DNA from: Thraustochytrium sp. TN22
Lineage: Eukaryota > Sar > Bigyra > Thraustochytrida > Thraustochytriidae
DNA length: 64,000 bases
Direction of reading: 5' to 3'
NCBI GenBank assembly: GCA_013306675.1
Contig: JABLUY010000039.1
Span: 62,001 to 126,000, forward strand
Numbering within the stretch: the first letter of the stretch is position 1; every line of letters begins with the position of its first letter. The notes under the pieces are model-generated. The model had not been told where the DNA came from and did not search any database. It saw only the letters and a list, made by a program, of their open reading frames with translations. Position numbers and translations under genes: made by a program. This document shows positions 10,344 to 20,171 of the stretch, piece after piece.

Positions 10344-11102
10344 CGCGCGCGCGATCGGGCTTTGCGCCTCGCGCGCGCGATCGTCGTCCGCTCGCTCTTG
10401 GTGCCAGTGAAGTTGTCGTTGTCGTTGTTGGGAGTGACAGCCTCGTCCGGGACAGTGGCCGTGTGTGCGCCGCGCACTAGGAGGCCTAGAAGCCCCAGTC
10501 CGGGGCGCTCGGCGCCGACCATGCGCCCTCGCGCCTCGGCGCGGCGGCCTCCGCCGCGCCTCCAAGGCCCGGCCGGCCGCTCAAGACGCGCTCCGCCGCC
10601 CCCGCCGCATGTACGCTGCGCGGCGGCCGCCGGGCTCGGGCTTCGAGCTCGCGCGTGGTGCTCGGGGCAGAGGGGAGGTGGCTGCGGACTTGACAAGTGG
10701 CGAACGACAGGAGGATTTGTGCCGCCGCTTCTCGAGGCTGGCATGGCAATGATGGCATGCGACTTGAAGCGGCGACGCGAGCGGCGGCGAGCCGCTGAGA
10801 GCTGTGATCTGAGCGCAGCCACGGGCCCGCCCGCCCGGTCGGGACCTGGTCTAGCCAGTCACCAGGTCATCGGAAGAGGACCCGCGGACGAGGCAGGAAG
10901 CAGATGGATGGGTAGCATCGGGTACTTGGTAGCTTTGTTTTATGGACAAAGCGAAGCAAGCGTCCCTGGCACCCTGCCTTCGCGCTCGGCGCTCCCTGAG
11001 CCTCCCTCGCTTGCCTAACTACCCAACTTGAACTGAAACAGCTCTTAGCTCGCTAGCTAGCTAGCTTGTGTGCGGTGCGGTGTGTTACTGGTGGTTGGTT
11101 AC
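10344..11102. other. Intergenic region between receptor and TspO-like gene
   Basis: It contains the likely receptor promoter (the gene reads leftwards). No other gene is supported. A CTAG/AGCT tetranucleotide tract lies at about 11048-11068, close to the end of the neighbouring gene. Confidence 0.5.
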
Positions 11103-12055
11103 CTACATGGCGGAGTAACCGTCCTGCGGCGCAGGCGAGGAGAAGCCGAGCCAGTGCATGACAATGCCCGTCACGCCCGCGAGGGCCACCGCAACGCAGC
11201 CGCCAATCACCATGGTGTCCAGCTCCGTGTTGGGCGCCAGCGGCGAGGAGCCGCCCGAAGTCTGGTTGCGGTGGATGCCCAGGAGCGCCCAGATACAGAC
11301 ACCCGCGAACGTGAGGTCCAGCCGCTGCACGGCCAGCGACGCCGTCACAAAGCAAATGGCGCCCACCACACCAATGGCAAAGTCAGCACTGCCGATCTGC
11401 GTCGTCGACGCGCTCGCCGGGTCGTAAAGAGTGTTGGCCAGGTTCAGCACCGCCGCCAGCGACACCCAGCACAGGTTGGCCGACACCGCCGCGTACAGTG
11501 TCGACTTGGTGTACGTCGATACCTTCTTGCTCGTGTAGTCCACATCCAGCACCGTGTATGCCTTCACCAGCGAGTATTGCGTCACGAAGAGCACAGCCAC
11601 CGTCAACCAGTACGAAAACCCGTGCGACGCCGCGCCATTTGTCACTAGCCACAGCCCAGAGCTCAGGTAGTCTGTGCCGTCGAGCGTCAAGCGAGCGTGA
11701 GTGATCAATTCTCTGCGCCTCTTGCGCGCTGCGGCATCGTGGGGCCTGCGGCAACGCGGAGCCTGGGGCAACACGGAGCCTGCGGTAACTTACTCAGCGC
11801 CAGCCACGGCCGCACCCGCGAGAGGAGGGCCCGGTCCTCATATCCGGTCGTAAGATCCGTCAGCACCACGACCGCATGCAGCCCGTAGATGAGCGACCAC
11901 ACGGAGAACGTGCTGTCCGACGGCTGCAGGTACGAGTACGCCGCGCCCTTGGTCGTCCCGTCCTTGTAGAACGCGAATGCGAGCCCAGACAGGCAGAACT
12001 GGCCCACGAAGCAGGCCGCCATCCCAAAGGCGCCGAGGCTGACGCTAAGGGGCAT
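11103..12055 (-). CDS. TspO/MBR-like multi-pass membrane protein, two exons
   Basis: Exon 1 is 12055-11794 and exon 2 is 11710-11103, joined by an 83-nt intron with donor GTAAGT and acceptor AG (phase 1). The spliced product is 289 residues. Exon 1 encodes two helices and the motif PSDSTFSVWSLIYGLHAV, which matches the F-x-x-x-W-x-L-I-Y signature of the tryptophan-rich sensory/translocator family. Exon 2 continues with helices, including ANLCWVSLAAVLNLANTL, which matches the family W-x-S-x-A-x-x-x-N helix. At 289 residues it is longer than bacterial TspO (about 160), and two further C-terminal helices are present. The family binds porphyrins or sterols in outer mitochondrial or other membranes. 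The assignment rests on these two motifs and is tentative. Inside the intron, GTTGCCGCAGGC-type words recur. Confidence 0.7.
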
Positions 12056-12603
12056 CTTGACGTCCTCCGTCCACGCCCGCCCGGCCGAGAGATACAGACC
12101 GGGGACGCGGGCGCGCGCAGCAAGCCGAGACCGGTCCTCCCGCGCGCTCGCCGCTCGTAGCTCGCCGCGAGTGGAGCAAGGCAGGGCGAGGCGGGCGCTC
12201 GAGTCGACCCGGTTCTGGTGCGGCTGGATCGGCGCCGGCGCTCAGCTCGCTCGCCCGCGAGCGAGCGCTGCGCTCAGTCGTCCACCACTGGTACGTCACG
12301 GTCAGGCCGGAGGCGGAGCAGAGATGTTCACCGACCCTCGAGCCGCAACCGGCAAGCGTCCCGGCCGTAGCTAGCTAGGCCTAGTAGCTAGCAACCGAGC
12401 TTTGGCGAGCCCTTGGCAGGCCATGGGAAGCCTGCCTGCCTGCCTTTGACCATGAGGGGGCCTGTAAGCTCCACCGAAAGCGGCCGGCCCGCAGCGTCGA
12501 GAATCCTGTGGAAAGCACTGGCCCGGCGCAGCCTGAGACTGTGGCAGGCGCCAGAGATGTCGTTGGACGACGGGTATGGGGAAGCTGACAGCGTCGTCGA
12601 CAC

Positions 12604-12665
12604 TGGCCAGCGTCGTGTGAGCCAGCGTCATGCCGGCCAGCGTCGTGCCATCCAACGTCGTGTCA
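12604..12665. repeat. 15-bp minisatellite, about four copies
   Basis: Units of the form GCCAGCGTCGTGYCR, with CAGCGTC or CAACGTC cores, repeat every 15 bp about four times. They would encode a five-residue repeat in several frames, but no gene context supports translation. Confidence 0.7.
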
Positions 12666-13271
12666 GCCAGCTCAGGCTGCCGCCTGCTGGCTGGTGGTGG
12701 ACAGATGAAGGCTCACTGTCAGTCATCATGGGCCACGCTTGACGTCATCTCCGACCAACGATCTCTCTTTAGGCCAAAGTCCTATGCCAGCCGAAGACGT
12801 CGTCCGTGCTGGCGCTCGGACTGTCCTTGACACGCCTGTTGCGTTTTTATCGGATCAAGTTGCGCGGCCTCTCGTGTTGGCCGAGCTTCACGAGTCGTCC
12901 AGGCTGTCACACCATTCGGCAATGGAGCACTTTCGCAGAGTAAATTTGTCCTCAGCACGTGCGGAGTTCATTTATTACGCTCCATGAGCTCACAGCAGGC
13001 AGGCGTCTGCGCTGCCAGCCTGCGCTCGCCTGAGCTCCCTCCCCGGCTTCCACGCCTCACTGTCCCAGCAAACCTCCTGCCGCAGCCGACGTCGAGCCTG
13101 ACGGCCTTGAGCTCGATGACCTCGAGCTCGACGGCCTTGAGCTTGATCTCCTCGAGCGCGAGCCAGAGCTCCAGCTGGAGAGCTCGGGCTTCTCGAGCTT
13201 GAGCTTGAGCTTGATGCGCAGGGAGATGAGGATGAACTTGAAGGGCGGCGGCACCTCGCGAGCCAGAGCGG

Positions 13272-13410
13272 GAGCTTGAGCTTGAGCTTGAGCTTGAGCT
13301 TGAGCTTGAGCTTGAGCTTGAGCTTGAGCTTGAGCTTGAGCTTGAGCTTGAGCTTGAGCTTGAGCTTGAGCTTGAGCTTGAGCTTGAGCTTGAGCTCGAG
13401 CTTGAGCTTG
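13272..13410. repeat. (GAGCTT)n hexanucleotide tract, about 23 copies
   Basis: GAGCTT repeats almost perfectly from 13272 to about 13395, then after one GAGCTC variant to 13410. It ends about 105 nt upstream of the Prp5 start codon, so it lies in the promoter or 5' UTR. Each junction contains AGCT, a self-complementary tetramer. It is open in several frames (Leu-Ser or Lys-Leu runs), which creates long false reading frames on both strands. Confidence 0.9.
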
Positions 13411-13514
13411 ATGCGGATGCGCAACTTGTTGGAGGAGACGAAGCGGCAGACCCGACTCGGAGTCGCGCGCGCTTGGCGCGGCTCGCAGCGCGGCCCGCGA
13501 CCCGCGGCGGCGCG

Positions 13515-16500
13515 ATGGGGCGGCGCGAGGAGGAAGAGGCGGAGGAAGCGCGCGAGCGGCGGCGGCTGCGCAAGGCCGCCAAGCGCGAGCGGCGCGAGCG
13601 GCGGCGCGAGCGGCGCGACAAGGATGATGACGGCAAGGACGGCAAGCGCAGCAAGGGCGACCGCAAGAAGCACAAGAAGCACAAGAAGCACAAGAAGCGC
13701 AAGCGCGACGGGAGGGAAAAGAGCTCGCGGTCCAGGAAGAGGTCCAGGAGCGAGTCAGCGAGCGCGAGCAGCGGCAGCGGCAGCGGCAGCGGCAGCGGTA
13801 GCAGCAGCTCTGAGGAGGAGGAGAGTGATGGGGGCCGTCGCAGCCGCCGTCATGAGCGGGACCGCCGCGAGCGCTCACCTCGCCGTGATGAGCGCTCGTC
13901 TCGACGACGTGATGAGCGCTCGCCTCGACGTGATGAGCGCTCGCCTCGACGTGTTGAGCGCTCGGCCCGTCGTGATGAGCACTCGCCTCGCCGCGTAGCT
14001 CGCTCCCCGCGCCGTGATGATCGTTCGCCTCGCCGTGAGGATCGTTCTCTTCGCCGCGACGATCGTTCCCCGCGCCGTGATGAGCGTTCGTCCCCCTCGC
14101 ATCGCCGCGAAGACTTTTCAAAACAGCGCGAACCTCGCTCGCCTCGAGCTCGCTCGCCTCGACCTCAGTCGCCGCGGCCAAAGAAACCGCGGACAGAGTC
14201 TCCTCTGCCAGCTGCTGCAGCACCAGCGGCAGCGCCGCCTTCTTCGGCAGCACCAGCCGCGGCAGCACCACAGCCTTCGGCCGCCCCGCCTGTTCTTGCA
14301 CAGCCCGGCGCGCGTGTCGAGAGCAAAGAGGATGAGAAGCTGCGCAAGCGGCGGGAGCGCCTGGAGCGCTGGAAGGCAGAGCAGGCGCGCAAAGAGGCGG
14401 AGTCTGCGGACGCGTCCAAACTGGCGGCCTTCAAGGCGCAGCCAATCCGCCTGGGCCGCGGGCGCAAGGCACGCGCGACGCTGAGCGATGACTCGGACTC
14501 GGACTCGGACTCGGCCACCGGCGGCCCGCAGCAGCACGGCAAGCACCGGCGGCTGCCGTTCTTCAGCAAGACCGCTCCTGCCGCCGTGCACGACCATGCT
14601 GACGCTCAGCCGGAAGCCAAGGCGGAGGACAAGAAGGATGACGGCGGCGCGACCGCCGCCGCCGCCGCCGCCGAAGACGACGACGACCCGTTGAACGCAT
14701 ACATGGCGCAGCTCGCATCGGAACAACCACAAAAGGACGAGGCAGGCCGCGTGATCACCTTGGAGGAGATCATGCGCGACATGAGCCGTGGCGACGTGGC
14801 GCGCGCGGATCAGCCCTCGGAGAGCGATGCCAAGGCGGAGCACGAGGCTTTCCTGGCAGCGGCGCGTGCGCAGCGCGAGCAGCGCGAGCAAGAGGAGGCC
14901 GAGGCGGCGGCGCGCGCAGCGGCCGAGGCCGAGGCCGAGGCCGCGCAACGCGCCGCCGCGGACGCCGCCACGAGCACCGCGAACGCCCAGTTGCTCGCGG
15001 CGCGAGAGGAGCGCGAGGAGCTGCTGCGCGCCGCGAGTGAAGCGCCGGCCGGCGACGGCGTGGGCATCATGGACCAGGACGAGGGCGAGCAGGTGGCGGC
15101 GCTGGTGGAGCTGAGCGCGCCGACGGTGTCCGCGATCGACCTGCTCAAGGAGAAGGCGCGCAAGAAGGAGCTGCAGCCCGTGGACCACAGCAAGATCGAG
15201 TACATCCCGTTCACGAAGCAGTTCTACGTGGAGGCGCCGTCGCTGCGCGCGCTGCCCAAGGACATGGTGGAGATGACGCGGCGTGAGCTGGAGATCACGG
15301 TCCGCGGGGCGCGGCCGTTTCCCAAGCCGATCGAGGAGTGGGCCCAGGCCGGCCTGAGCGACCGCGTGATGAACGTGCTGCAGCGTCGCGGGTGGGAGAA
15401 GCCGTTCGCGATCCAGCGGCAGGCGGTACCGGCCATCATGGAGGGCCGCGATCTGATCGGCGTGGCCAAGACAGGCAGCGGCAAGACGCTCTCGTTCGTG
15501 GTGCCCATGCTGCGGCACGTGCTCGACCAGCCGCCGCTCGAGGCGGGAGACGGGCCGATCGCGCTCGTCCTGGCGCCGGCGCGCGAGCTGGCCGTGCAAA
15601 TTAACGAGGAGGTGCGCAAGTTCGCGCGCGCCTGCGAGCTTCGGTCGGCATGCTGCTACGGCGGCGTGGGCGTCAAAGAACAGATCGGCGAGCTCAAGCG
15701 CGGCGTCGAGGTCCTCGTGGCCACGCCAGGCCGCCTCATCGACCTGCTCACAGCCAACAATGGCCGGCTCCTCTCGCTGCAGCGCGTCACCTTTGTCGTG
15801 CTGGATGAGGCCGACCGCATGTTCGACATGGGCTTCGAGCCGCAGGTGCGCAAGGTCGTGCGCAACACGCGGCCCGACCGCCAGATCGTTATGTTCTCCG
15901 CCACCTTTCCGCCGCTCGTGGAGCGCGTCGCGTCCGAGCTCCTCAAGGAGCGCCCCACAATCATCGTCGTCGGCGGCCGCGCGAAGGTGCCCTCCAACAT
16001 CCGCCACCTCGTGGAGGTGCGCAAGCAGCAGGACAAGTTCCCGCGTCTGTTGCAGCTGCTCGGCGAATGGTACGACGAGGAGCACCAGATTCTGGTCTTT
16101 GTCAAGAGCCAGGCCGGTTGCGACAAGCTTTTCCAACAGCTCGTGGAGATCGGCTACCGCTGCCTCACGCTGCATGCCGGCAAGGACCAGATCGACCGCG
16201 ACAACACCGTCACCGACTTCAAGAACAAGGAGACCACGCTCATGCTCGCCACGGGCGTCGCGGCCCGCGGCCTCGACGTCGCTGACCTGCGCCTCGTCAT
16301 CAACTACGACGTCCCCAACCACCTCGAGGAGCTCATCCACCGCATCGGTCGCACGGGCCGCGCCGGCCGCGCGGGCACGGCCTTCACCTTCATCGCGCCC
16401 GACGAGGCCATGTACGCGCCTGACCTCGTCAAGGCGCTGCGCGACGCCGGCCATGACATTCCGCCCGAGGTCCAGGCGCTTTCGGACGAGTACAAGCGCA

Positions 16501-17204
16501 AAATCTTGGCGGGCGAGGCCAAGTTCCGCAGCTCTGGCTACCGCGGCTCCGGCTTCAAGTTCACCGACGATGAGAAGACCGCCACTGGCAAGCAGCAGGA
16601 GCTCCTGCGCAAGGCCGAGCAGGCCCACCTCGGCATCGCCCCCACCGACGAGGCCGAGGACGACGCGCGCCGCGACGCGGACGACGACGAGGACAACGAC
16701 GGCCCCTCTGCCGAGGCCAAGCGCCACGAGGAGTCCCTCGCGCGCGCAGACCGCCTTGGCGACAAGTTCGCCGCGGCCGCCGCCAAGCCTGCCGACGCCA
16801 AGGCCGACGCCAAGGCGTCGGGCGAGCCCGAGTCTGCGCACGTTGCTGCCGTCCACGCCGCGATCAGCGCCGCCATTTTGCGCGTCAAGGACTCCTCTAC
16901 GCAGGCCACCGACTACCTCATCATCAACGACTACCCGGCCAAGGTCCGCTGGAAGATGGTCCACAAGGAGACCCTCCACGCCATCACTGACAAGACTGGT
17001 GCTGGCATCACCGTCAAGGGCCAGTACTACGGCCCGGGTCAGCAGTCCTCCTCCACCGAGCCGCCGCTCTTCCTCCTCGTCGAGGGCGCCTCTCAGTATG
17101 ACGTCAGCCGCGCCGCGGCCGAGCTCAAGCGCATCCTCGAGGAAACCACGCGCGCCGTCGCTGCCATGTCCGCTGGCGGGGCCTCCCGTTACAAGGTGCT
17201 TTAG
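13515..17204 (+). CDS. PRP5: Prp5/DDX46-type DEAD-box RNA helicase
   Basis: This is a spliceosomal ATPase that remodels U2 snRNP and proofreads the branch-site helix, acting in the nucleus. The product has 1229 residues from ATG 13515 (GCGATGG context). Residues 1-80 are Lys/Arg/Glu-rich, and about 112-197 are an RS-like array of RDERSPRR units. A family-specific block PVDHSKIEYIPFTKQFY precedes the helicase core. The core shows the Q motif, motif I AKTGSGKT (about 650), Ia PARELA, TPGRLID, motif II DEAD in [16 protein letters not shown], motif III SAT (about 793), ATGVAARGLDV and [13 protein letters not shown] (about 942). The [19 protein letters not shown] and PRP5-style HSKIEY blocks separate it from other DEAD proteins. 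The C-terminus (about 1130-1212) is a KH-like fold with GAGITVKGQYYGPG, as in DDX46. The gene is intronless. Confidence 0.96.
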   Translation: MGRREEEEAEEARERRRLRKAAKRERRERRRERRDKDDDGKDGKRSKGDRKKHKKHKKHKKRKRDGREKSSRSRKRSRSESASASSGSGSGSGSGSSSSEEEESDGGRRSRRHERDRRERSPRRDERSSRRRDERSPRRDERSPRRVERSARRDEHSPRRVARSPRRDDRSPRREDRSLRRDDRSPRRDERSSPSHRREDFSKQREPRSPRARSPRPQSPRPKKPRTESPLPAAAAPAAAPPSSAAPAAAAPQPSAAPPVLAQPGARVESKEDEKLRKRRERLERWKAEQARKEAESADASKLAAFKAQPIRLGRGRKARATLSDDSDSDSDSATGGPQQHGKHRRLPFFSKTAPAAVHDHADAQPEAKAEDKKDDGGATAAAAAAEDDDDPLNAYMAQLASEQPQKDEAGRVITLEEIMRDMSRGDVARADQPSESDAKAEHEAFLAAARAQREQREQEEAEAAARAAAEAEAEAAQRAAADAATSTANAQLLAAREEREELLRAASEAPAGDGVGIMDQDEGEQVAALVELSAPTVSAIDLLKEKARKKELQPVDHSKIEYIPFTKQFYVEAPSLRALPKDMVEMTRRELEITVRGARPFPKPIEEWAQAGLSDRVMNVLQRRGWEKPFAIQRQAVPAIMEGRDLIGVAKTGSGKTLSFVVPMLRHVLDQPPLEAGDGPIALVLAPARELAVQINEEVRKFARACELRSACCYGGVGVKEQIGELKRGVEVLVATPGRLIDLLTANNGRLLSLQRVTFVVLDEADRMFDMGFEPQVRKVVRNTRPDRQIVMFSATFPPLVERVASELLKERPTIIVVGGRAKVPSNIRHLVEVRKQQDKFPRLLQLLGEWYDEEHQILVFVKSQAGCDKLFQQLVEIGYRCLTLHAGKDQIDRDNTVTDFKNKETTLMLATGVAARGLDVADLRLVINYDVPNHLEELIHRIGRTGRAGRAGTAFTFIAPDEAMYAPDLVKALRDAGHDIPPEVQALSDEYKRKILAGEAKFRSSGYRGSGFKFTDDEKTATGKQQELLRKAEQAHLGIAPTDEAEDDARRDADDDEDNDGPSAEAKRHEESLARADRLGDKFAAAAAKPADAKADAKASGEPESAHVAAVHAAISAAILRVKDSSTQATDYLIINDYPAKVRWKMVHKETLHAITDKTGAGITVKGQYYGPGQQSSSTEPPLFLLVEGASQYDVSRAAAELKRILEETTRAVAAMSAGGASRYKVL

Positions 17205-17878
17205 TGCGTAGCTCGCTCGAAAGAAGCCCATTAGCTAAGTTCGCTCTCCGCGCATCATTTGCGCGAAGCATTCGTTCGAAAGCAGGCCTTCGTCTCGTCC
17301 CTCCGTGGCCCCGATGCGAAGGGGTTGCGCGGAGCATTCGCAGTGAGGCCCCGCACGTACCCATCGCCGTCCACGGAGCCTCGAGCAAGCCCTAGCTAGC
17401 TAGCCAGCCCTAGCTATCGCCAGCCCAGGCACTAGTAGCTATCGCCAGCCCAGGCACTGGGAAGAAGCCCTCCCGGTCACACGCGAGCTCACCATCTTGG
17501 AGAACTTTGCAGTGAAGTGCAGGCCCAGGCCCAGGCCCGCGCGAGCCATGGTAAAGCTCCTAGACTCCTTCAATGGGCCTGACATGCGAGCGTCGTCCTG
17601 CTCGAGCCCTGGTCGACCGCAGCTCGCGCCCGCTCGCAGGCTCGCGCTCGCAGTGGTGCAATACCGGGCGTGCGCTGCAGCTGAGCCTCTCTTCGGAGCG
17701 TTGGACGAAGTCGAGCAAGAGCACGAGCAGACCCCCAACTTCCCAAGCCAGGACCACGTTCGTCCGCCTCCGCGGCGCGGCGCGGCACGGCGCGGCGCGG
17801 GCGCGGCGAGGCGAGGCGCGAGCAGCCACCCCCGACGTCAGGCAAGCAGCGACGCGCGGCGGCGGCGAGGCTGGCGCC
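17205..17878. other. Intergenic region with short tandem repeats
   Basis: No gene is supported. A 22-bp unit AGCTATCGCCAGCCCAGGCA plus CT occurs twice, at 17412 and 17437. A CTAG tract lies at about 17393-17404. A (CGCGG)n-type pentamer tract at about 17770-17820 lies 60-110 nt upstream of the next start codon. The reading frame of the next gene is open back to 17573, but the proposed start is at 17879. Confidence 0.5.
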
Positions 17879-18643
17879 ATGATGCGGGCGGCGGCGAGGC
17901 TGGCGAGGCCGACGACGAGGCCGACAACGACGACGACGACGGCGGCGCTGAGGAGCTGGCGGCACGCGCTGGCGACGACAGCGACGACGGAGAAGGGAGA
18001 CGCGCGGAAGAACGAGCACGTGGTGGAGCAGGACGGCGAGGAGTTCCCCGTGCCGCCGCCCGAGGGCGTCGTGGACATGCCGCGCAAGTTCAGGATGCTG
18101 ACGAACGAGGCTGTCTTCGAGCTGGCGCTGCACGGGAACCACCGCGCCACGCGCGAGCGGCTCGTGCGCGAGATCATGCGCGTGGACAAGTGCTCCTGGG
18201 CTCAAGCGCGCGCCAAGGTGAGCGAGATGAACAGGGTCAACGACCGCTTCGTGCCGTTCGCGCGACTGCCGTACTGGCTGGGCATGGGCGGCGCCTTCGT
18301 GGGCGGAGCCGCCTCGCTCCCGCTCGTCTTCCATAAGGAGACCGTCGTGTGGTTTGCGGAGAATGTCGTCAAGATGAACCCGGCTGACATCCCAGTCGAC
18401 GAGATGACCACCTGGTGGACCGTCGGCTCCTTCTCCTGGTCCTACATGGAGCCGCTGCTCGGCACGCTGTCCTTCGTGCTGCTGGCGGCGCAGTTCTCGC
18501 GGGCCAACATGAAGCATCTCGAGTTCCACCCCTACTCATCCAAGCTCGCGACCATGCGTGGCGCCCGCCTCTGCCGCCTCTACCCGCAGTACGATAAAGA
18601 GGTGGTGCGCGACTTTGCTATTACGGACTCCTGGAGTAACTAA
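17879..18643 (+). CDS. Conserved mitochondrial two-helix membrane protein, function unknown
   Basis: The product has 254 residues from ATG 17879 (the first of two adjacent ATGs). The first 40 residues are rich in Arg, Ala and Thr with no acids, as expected of a mitochondrial targeting peptide. After an acidic linker comes a charged helical region with KFRMLTNEAVFELALHGNH, then helix 1 (LPYWLGMGGAFVGGAASLPL), the segment HKETVVWFAENVVK, and helix 2 around SWSYMEPLLGTLSFVLLAAQ. The sequence ends with LCRLYPQYDKEVVRDFA. I recall similar proteins, with a W-x-W/S-x-MEPxLG helix, in many algae and protists, but none with a firm role, so I give no function. It is probably an inner-membrane protein. 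The frame is open to 17573, but the upstream part lacks coding character. Confidence 0.8.
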   Translation: MMRAAARLARPTTRPTTTTTTAALRSWRHALATTATTEKGDARKNEHVVEQDGEEFPVPPPEGVVDMPRKFRMLTNEAVFELALHGNHRATRERLVREIMRVDKCSWAQARAKVSEMNRVNDRFVPFARLPYWLGMGGAFVGGAASLPLVFHKETVVWFAENVVKMNPADIPVDEMTTWWTVGSFSWSYMEPLLGTLSFVLLAAQFSRANMKHLEFHPYSSKLATMRGARLCRLYPQYDKEVVRDFAITDSWSN

Positions 18644-18956
18644 AGCCCACATCACTTGAATGCGCGAGGCTCAAATGATGTTTTCGTGTGCTTTCATCTT
18701 TCTCTCTCTCTCTGCTCCCTTGCGGGTGCCCTGCCCTACCAGTAGCACGCCCGTGCTCACGGATAATGTGGCGCGGCCGGCGGGCGCCAGACCAGCACCT
18801 AAGCCGGCGCAGCGCAGCACGGCGCAGCGCAGCGCAAAGGCAAAGGCAGAGCAGCATGGACCAGGCGCGTCAGCGCCGCTGGTGGAGGCGCCCATGCCTT
18901 GCAGGATGATGAAGACGGCTCGGCGTAAGTTATGCACGATGAGCTTGAGAACCTAC

Positions 18957-19358
18957 CTTCCGCTACTTGCTGCATCGACCCGGTCCGTCTCGTCGTCCTC
19001 GCCGTCCTCGCCGTCGTACGGCTCCAGGCCGCTCGCGAGGGCCGGACTCGTCCCCTAGGATGCGACCCACGTCGATGCCAGAGATGAGCGGGTTGCTGGA
19101 GCCGTCGAAGAGCGCGACCACGGTGTCCGTGTCGCGCTCCTCAATTGCGCGCGCGGAGCCCTTGACGAGCGCAACCCAGTGCCGCACCATGGTGCGCTCC
19201 ATGGCGTTAACGCCGCAGGTGCCACCGGACGCCTTCATGGTCATATGGGCCATCTTGAGCGACATGTTGCCAGAATACTGCTTGCGCAGGCCGCTTACGA
19301 GCTCCTTCATCACCACGTAGAAGCGCATAACCTGGTCATTGGAAGCAGCGACGGGCAT
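18957..19358 (-). CDS. Unrecognised protein, exon of a split gene with an apparent frame problem
   Basis: A strong acceptor (CTTTCTCTCTTTTCAG, complement of about 19363-19378) precedes CAAG and ATG at 19358. The frame then reads about 105 residues of coding-like sequence: MPVAASNDQVMRFYVVMKEL, later GTCGVNAMERTMVRHWVALV and VVALFDGSSNPLISGIDVGR. After ILGDESG the same frame turns into an Arg/Gly run. One base over, the strand reads a sensible acidic tail (GLEPYDGEDGEDDETDRVD) ending at an ideal donor AAG/GTAGGT at 18956. This suggests a one-base frame change inside the exon or a sequence error. A further exon near 18897 is possible. I recognise no domain. It lies head to head with the kinase-like gene to the right. 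Confidence 0.4.
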
Positions 19359-19363
19359 CTTGC

Positions 19364-20171
19364 TGAAAAGAGAGAAAGCGAGAGAGGGGAAGAGTCGAAG
19401 CGGTGCGCTCCGAGTCTCCCGAACACGTCTTGCAAAGAGGCAAGGAGAAAAACATGGGCGCTGAGCTCCAAGCTCTGTTGCACGGGCCGCTGCCGCCGCG
19501 CGCGTTCACACGCACACGGGAGCGCTGGAGAAAAGACGAGACCCGCCTTTTCTCTCCTCACACGTCGAAGCGCGGGGGGAGCGCCACGAGACGCAGCTAC
19601 GTGCGTGAGGACAAGAACCAGCACATCGCCTGGAGCGCCAACGGCAACACCCGCGACGGAGAGGGCTTCTTCTTCACCCACCACAACTCCCTTGGCCTAC
19701 CCATCTGTGCCCTCCAGCTCAGCACGGCGCACGTCGGCGTCAATCTGCGTGCCAAGGAGCGTCTCCTCTGCTTCTTCAGGTTGCGGTCCTGCTACTTGCC
19801 GAGTTGCGTCACGTTCTCCAAGCCTACGCCAGACCAACTTCGCTCGACGCGGCAGCCCGGCGCGGCGCGGCGCGGCGCGGCGGCGCGGCAGGCGGCGTGG
19901 CGCGCCGTCTCGGCGTCCCGGCTCGGCTCGGCTCTTGGCTGGCTTGACTTGGCTCGGCGCGACGACGACCCCGGCGACACGCGCGCAGACGAGCCCGGCA
20001 CCCGACCATGTAGGGCTGCTCCGCAAGGTGGGCTGCGTGAACGCGCCCTCGAGGTTTCCGAGGTCGCGGCCGCAGGAGGCGACGCTCGTGGGAGACGACG
20101 GCCTCTGGGGCGAGCCCAATCCGGACGGCAAGACGCGGAGGTACGCGGGCAAGCCGCCGACGCCGGACAAC
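19364..20171. other. Shared upstream region between a leftward split gene and the rightward nuclease/kinase-like gene
   Basis: The frame of the rightward gene stays open through this stretch, but up to about 20040 it reads low-complexity or random-looking peptide. A (CGCGG)n pentamer tract lies at about 19858-19886. Between about 20040 and 20171 the peptide looks coding (GDDGLWGEPNPDGKTRRYAG), so the true N-terminus or an exon junction may lie here. Confidence 0.4.

Larger units (their letters stand above)
12056..13514. other. 1.4-kb intergenic region between divergent genes
   Basis: It separates the leftward TspO-like gene from the rightward Prp5 gene and must hold both promoters. No further gene is supported. 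It includes a 15-bp minisatellite (about 12604-12665) and a long hexanucleotide tract (13272-13410), listed separately. A degenerate GAGCTC/CTCGAG-rich stretch at 13096-13215 looks like an older, decayed part of that tract. Confidence 0.5.

Noticed and set aside
9375-11018. Plus-strand open frame of 547 codons
   Set aside because: Mostly antisense to the class C receptor; Arg/His-rich with no recognisable features.
12990-13702. Lys-Leu or Ser-rich frames over the GAGCTT tract
   Set aside because: Produced by the hexanucleotide repeat in the Prp5 leader.
14118-17231. Open frame of about 1037 codons on the minus strand
   Set aside because: It is the exact antisense of the Prp5 helicase gene. 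Its His/Leu/Val/Gly/Arg-rich sequence mirrors GC-biased codons and shows no domain.
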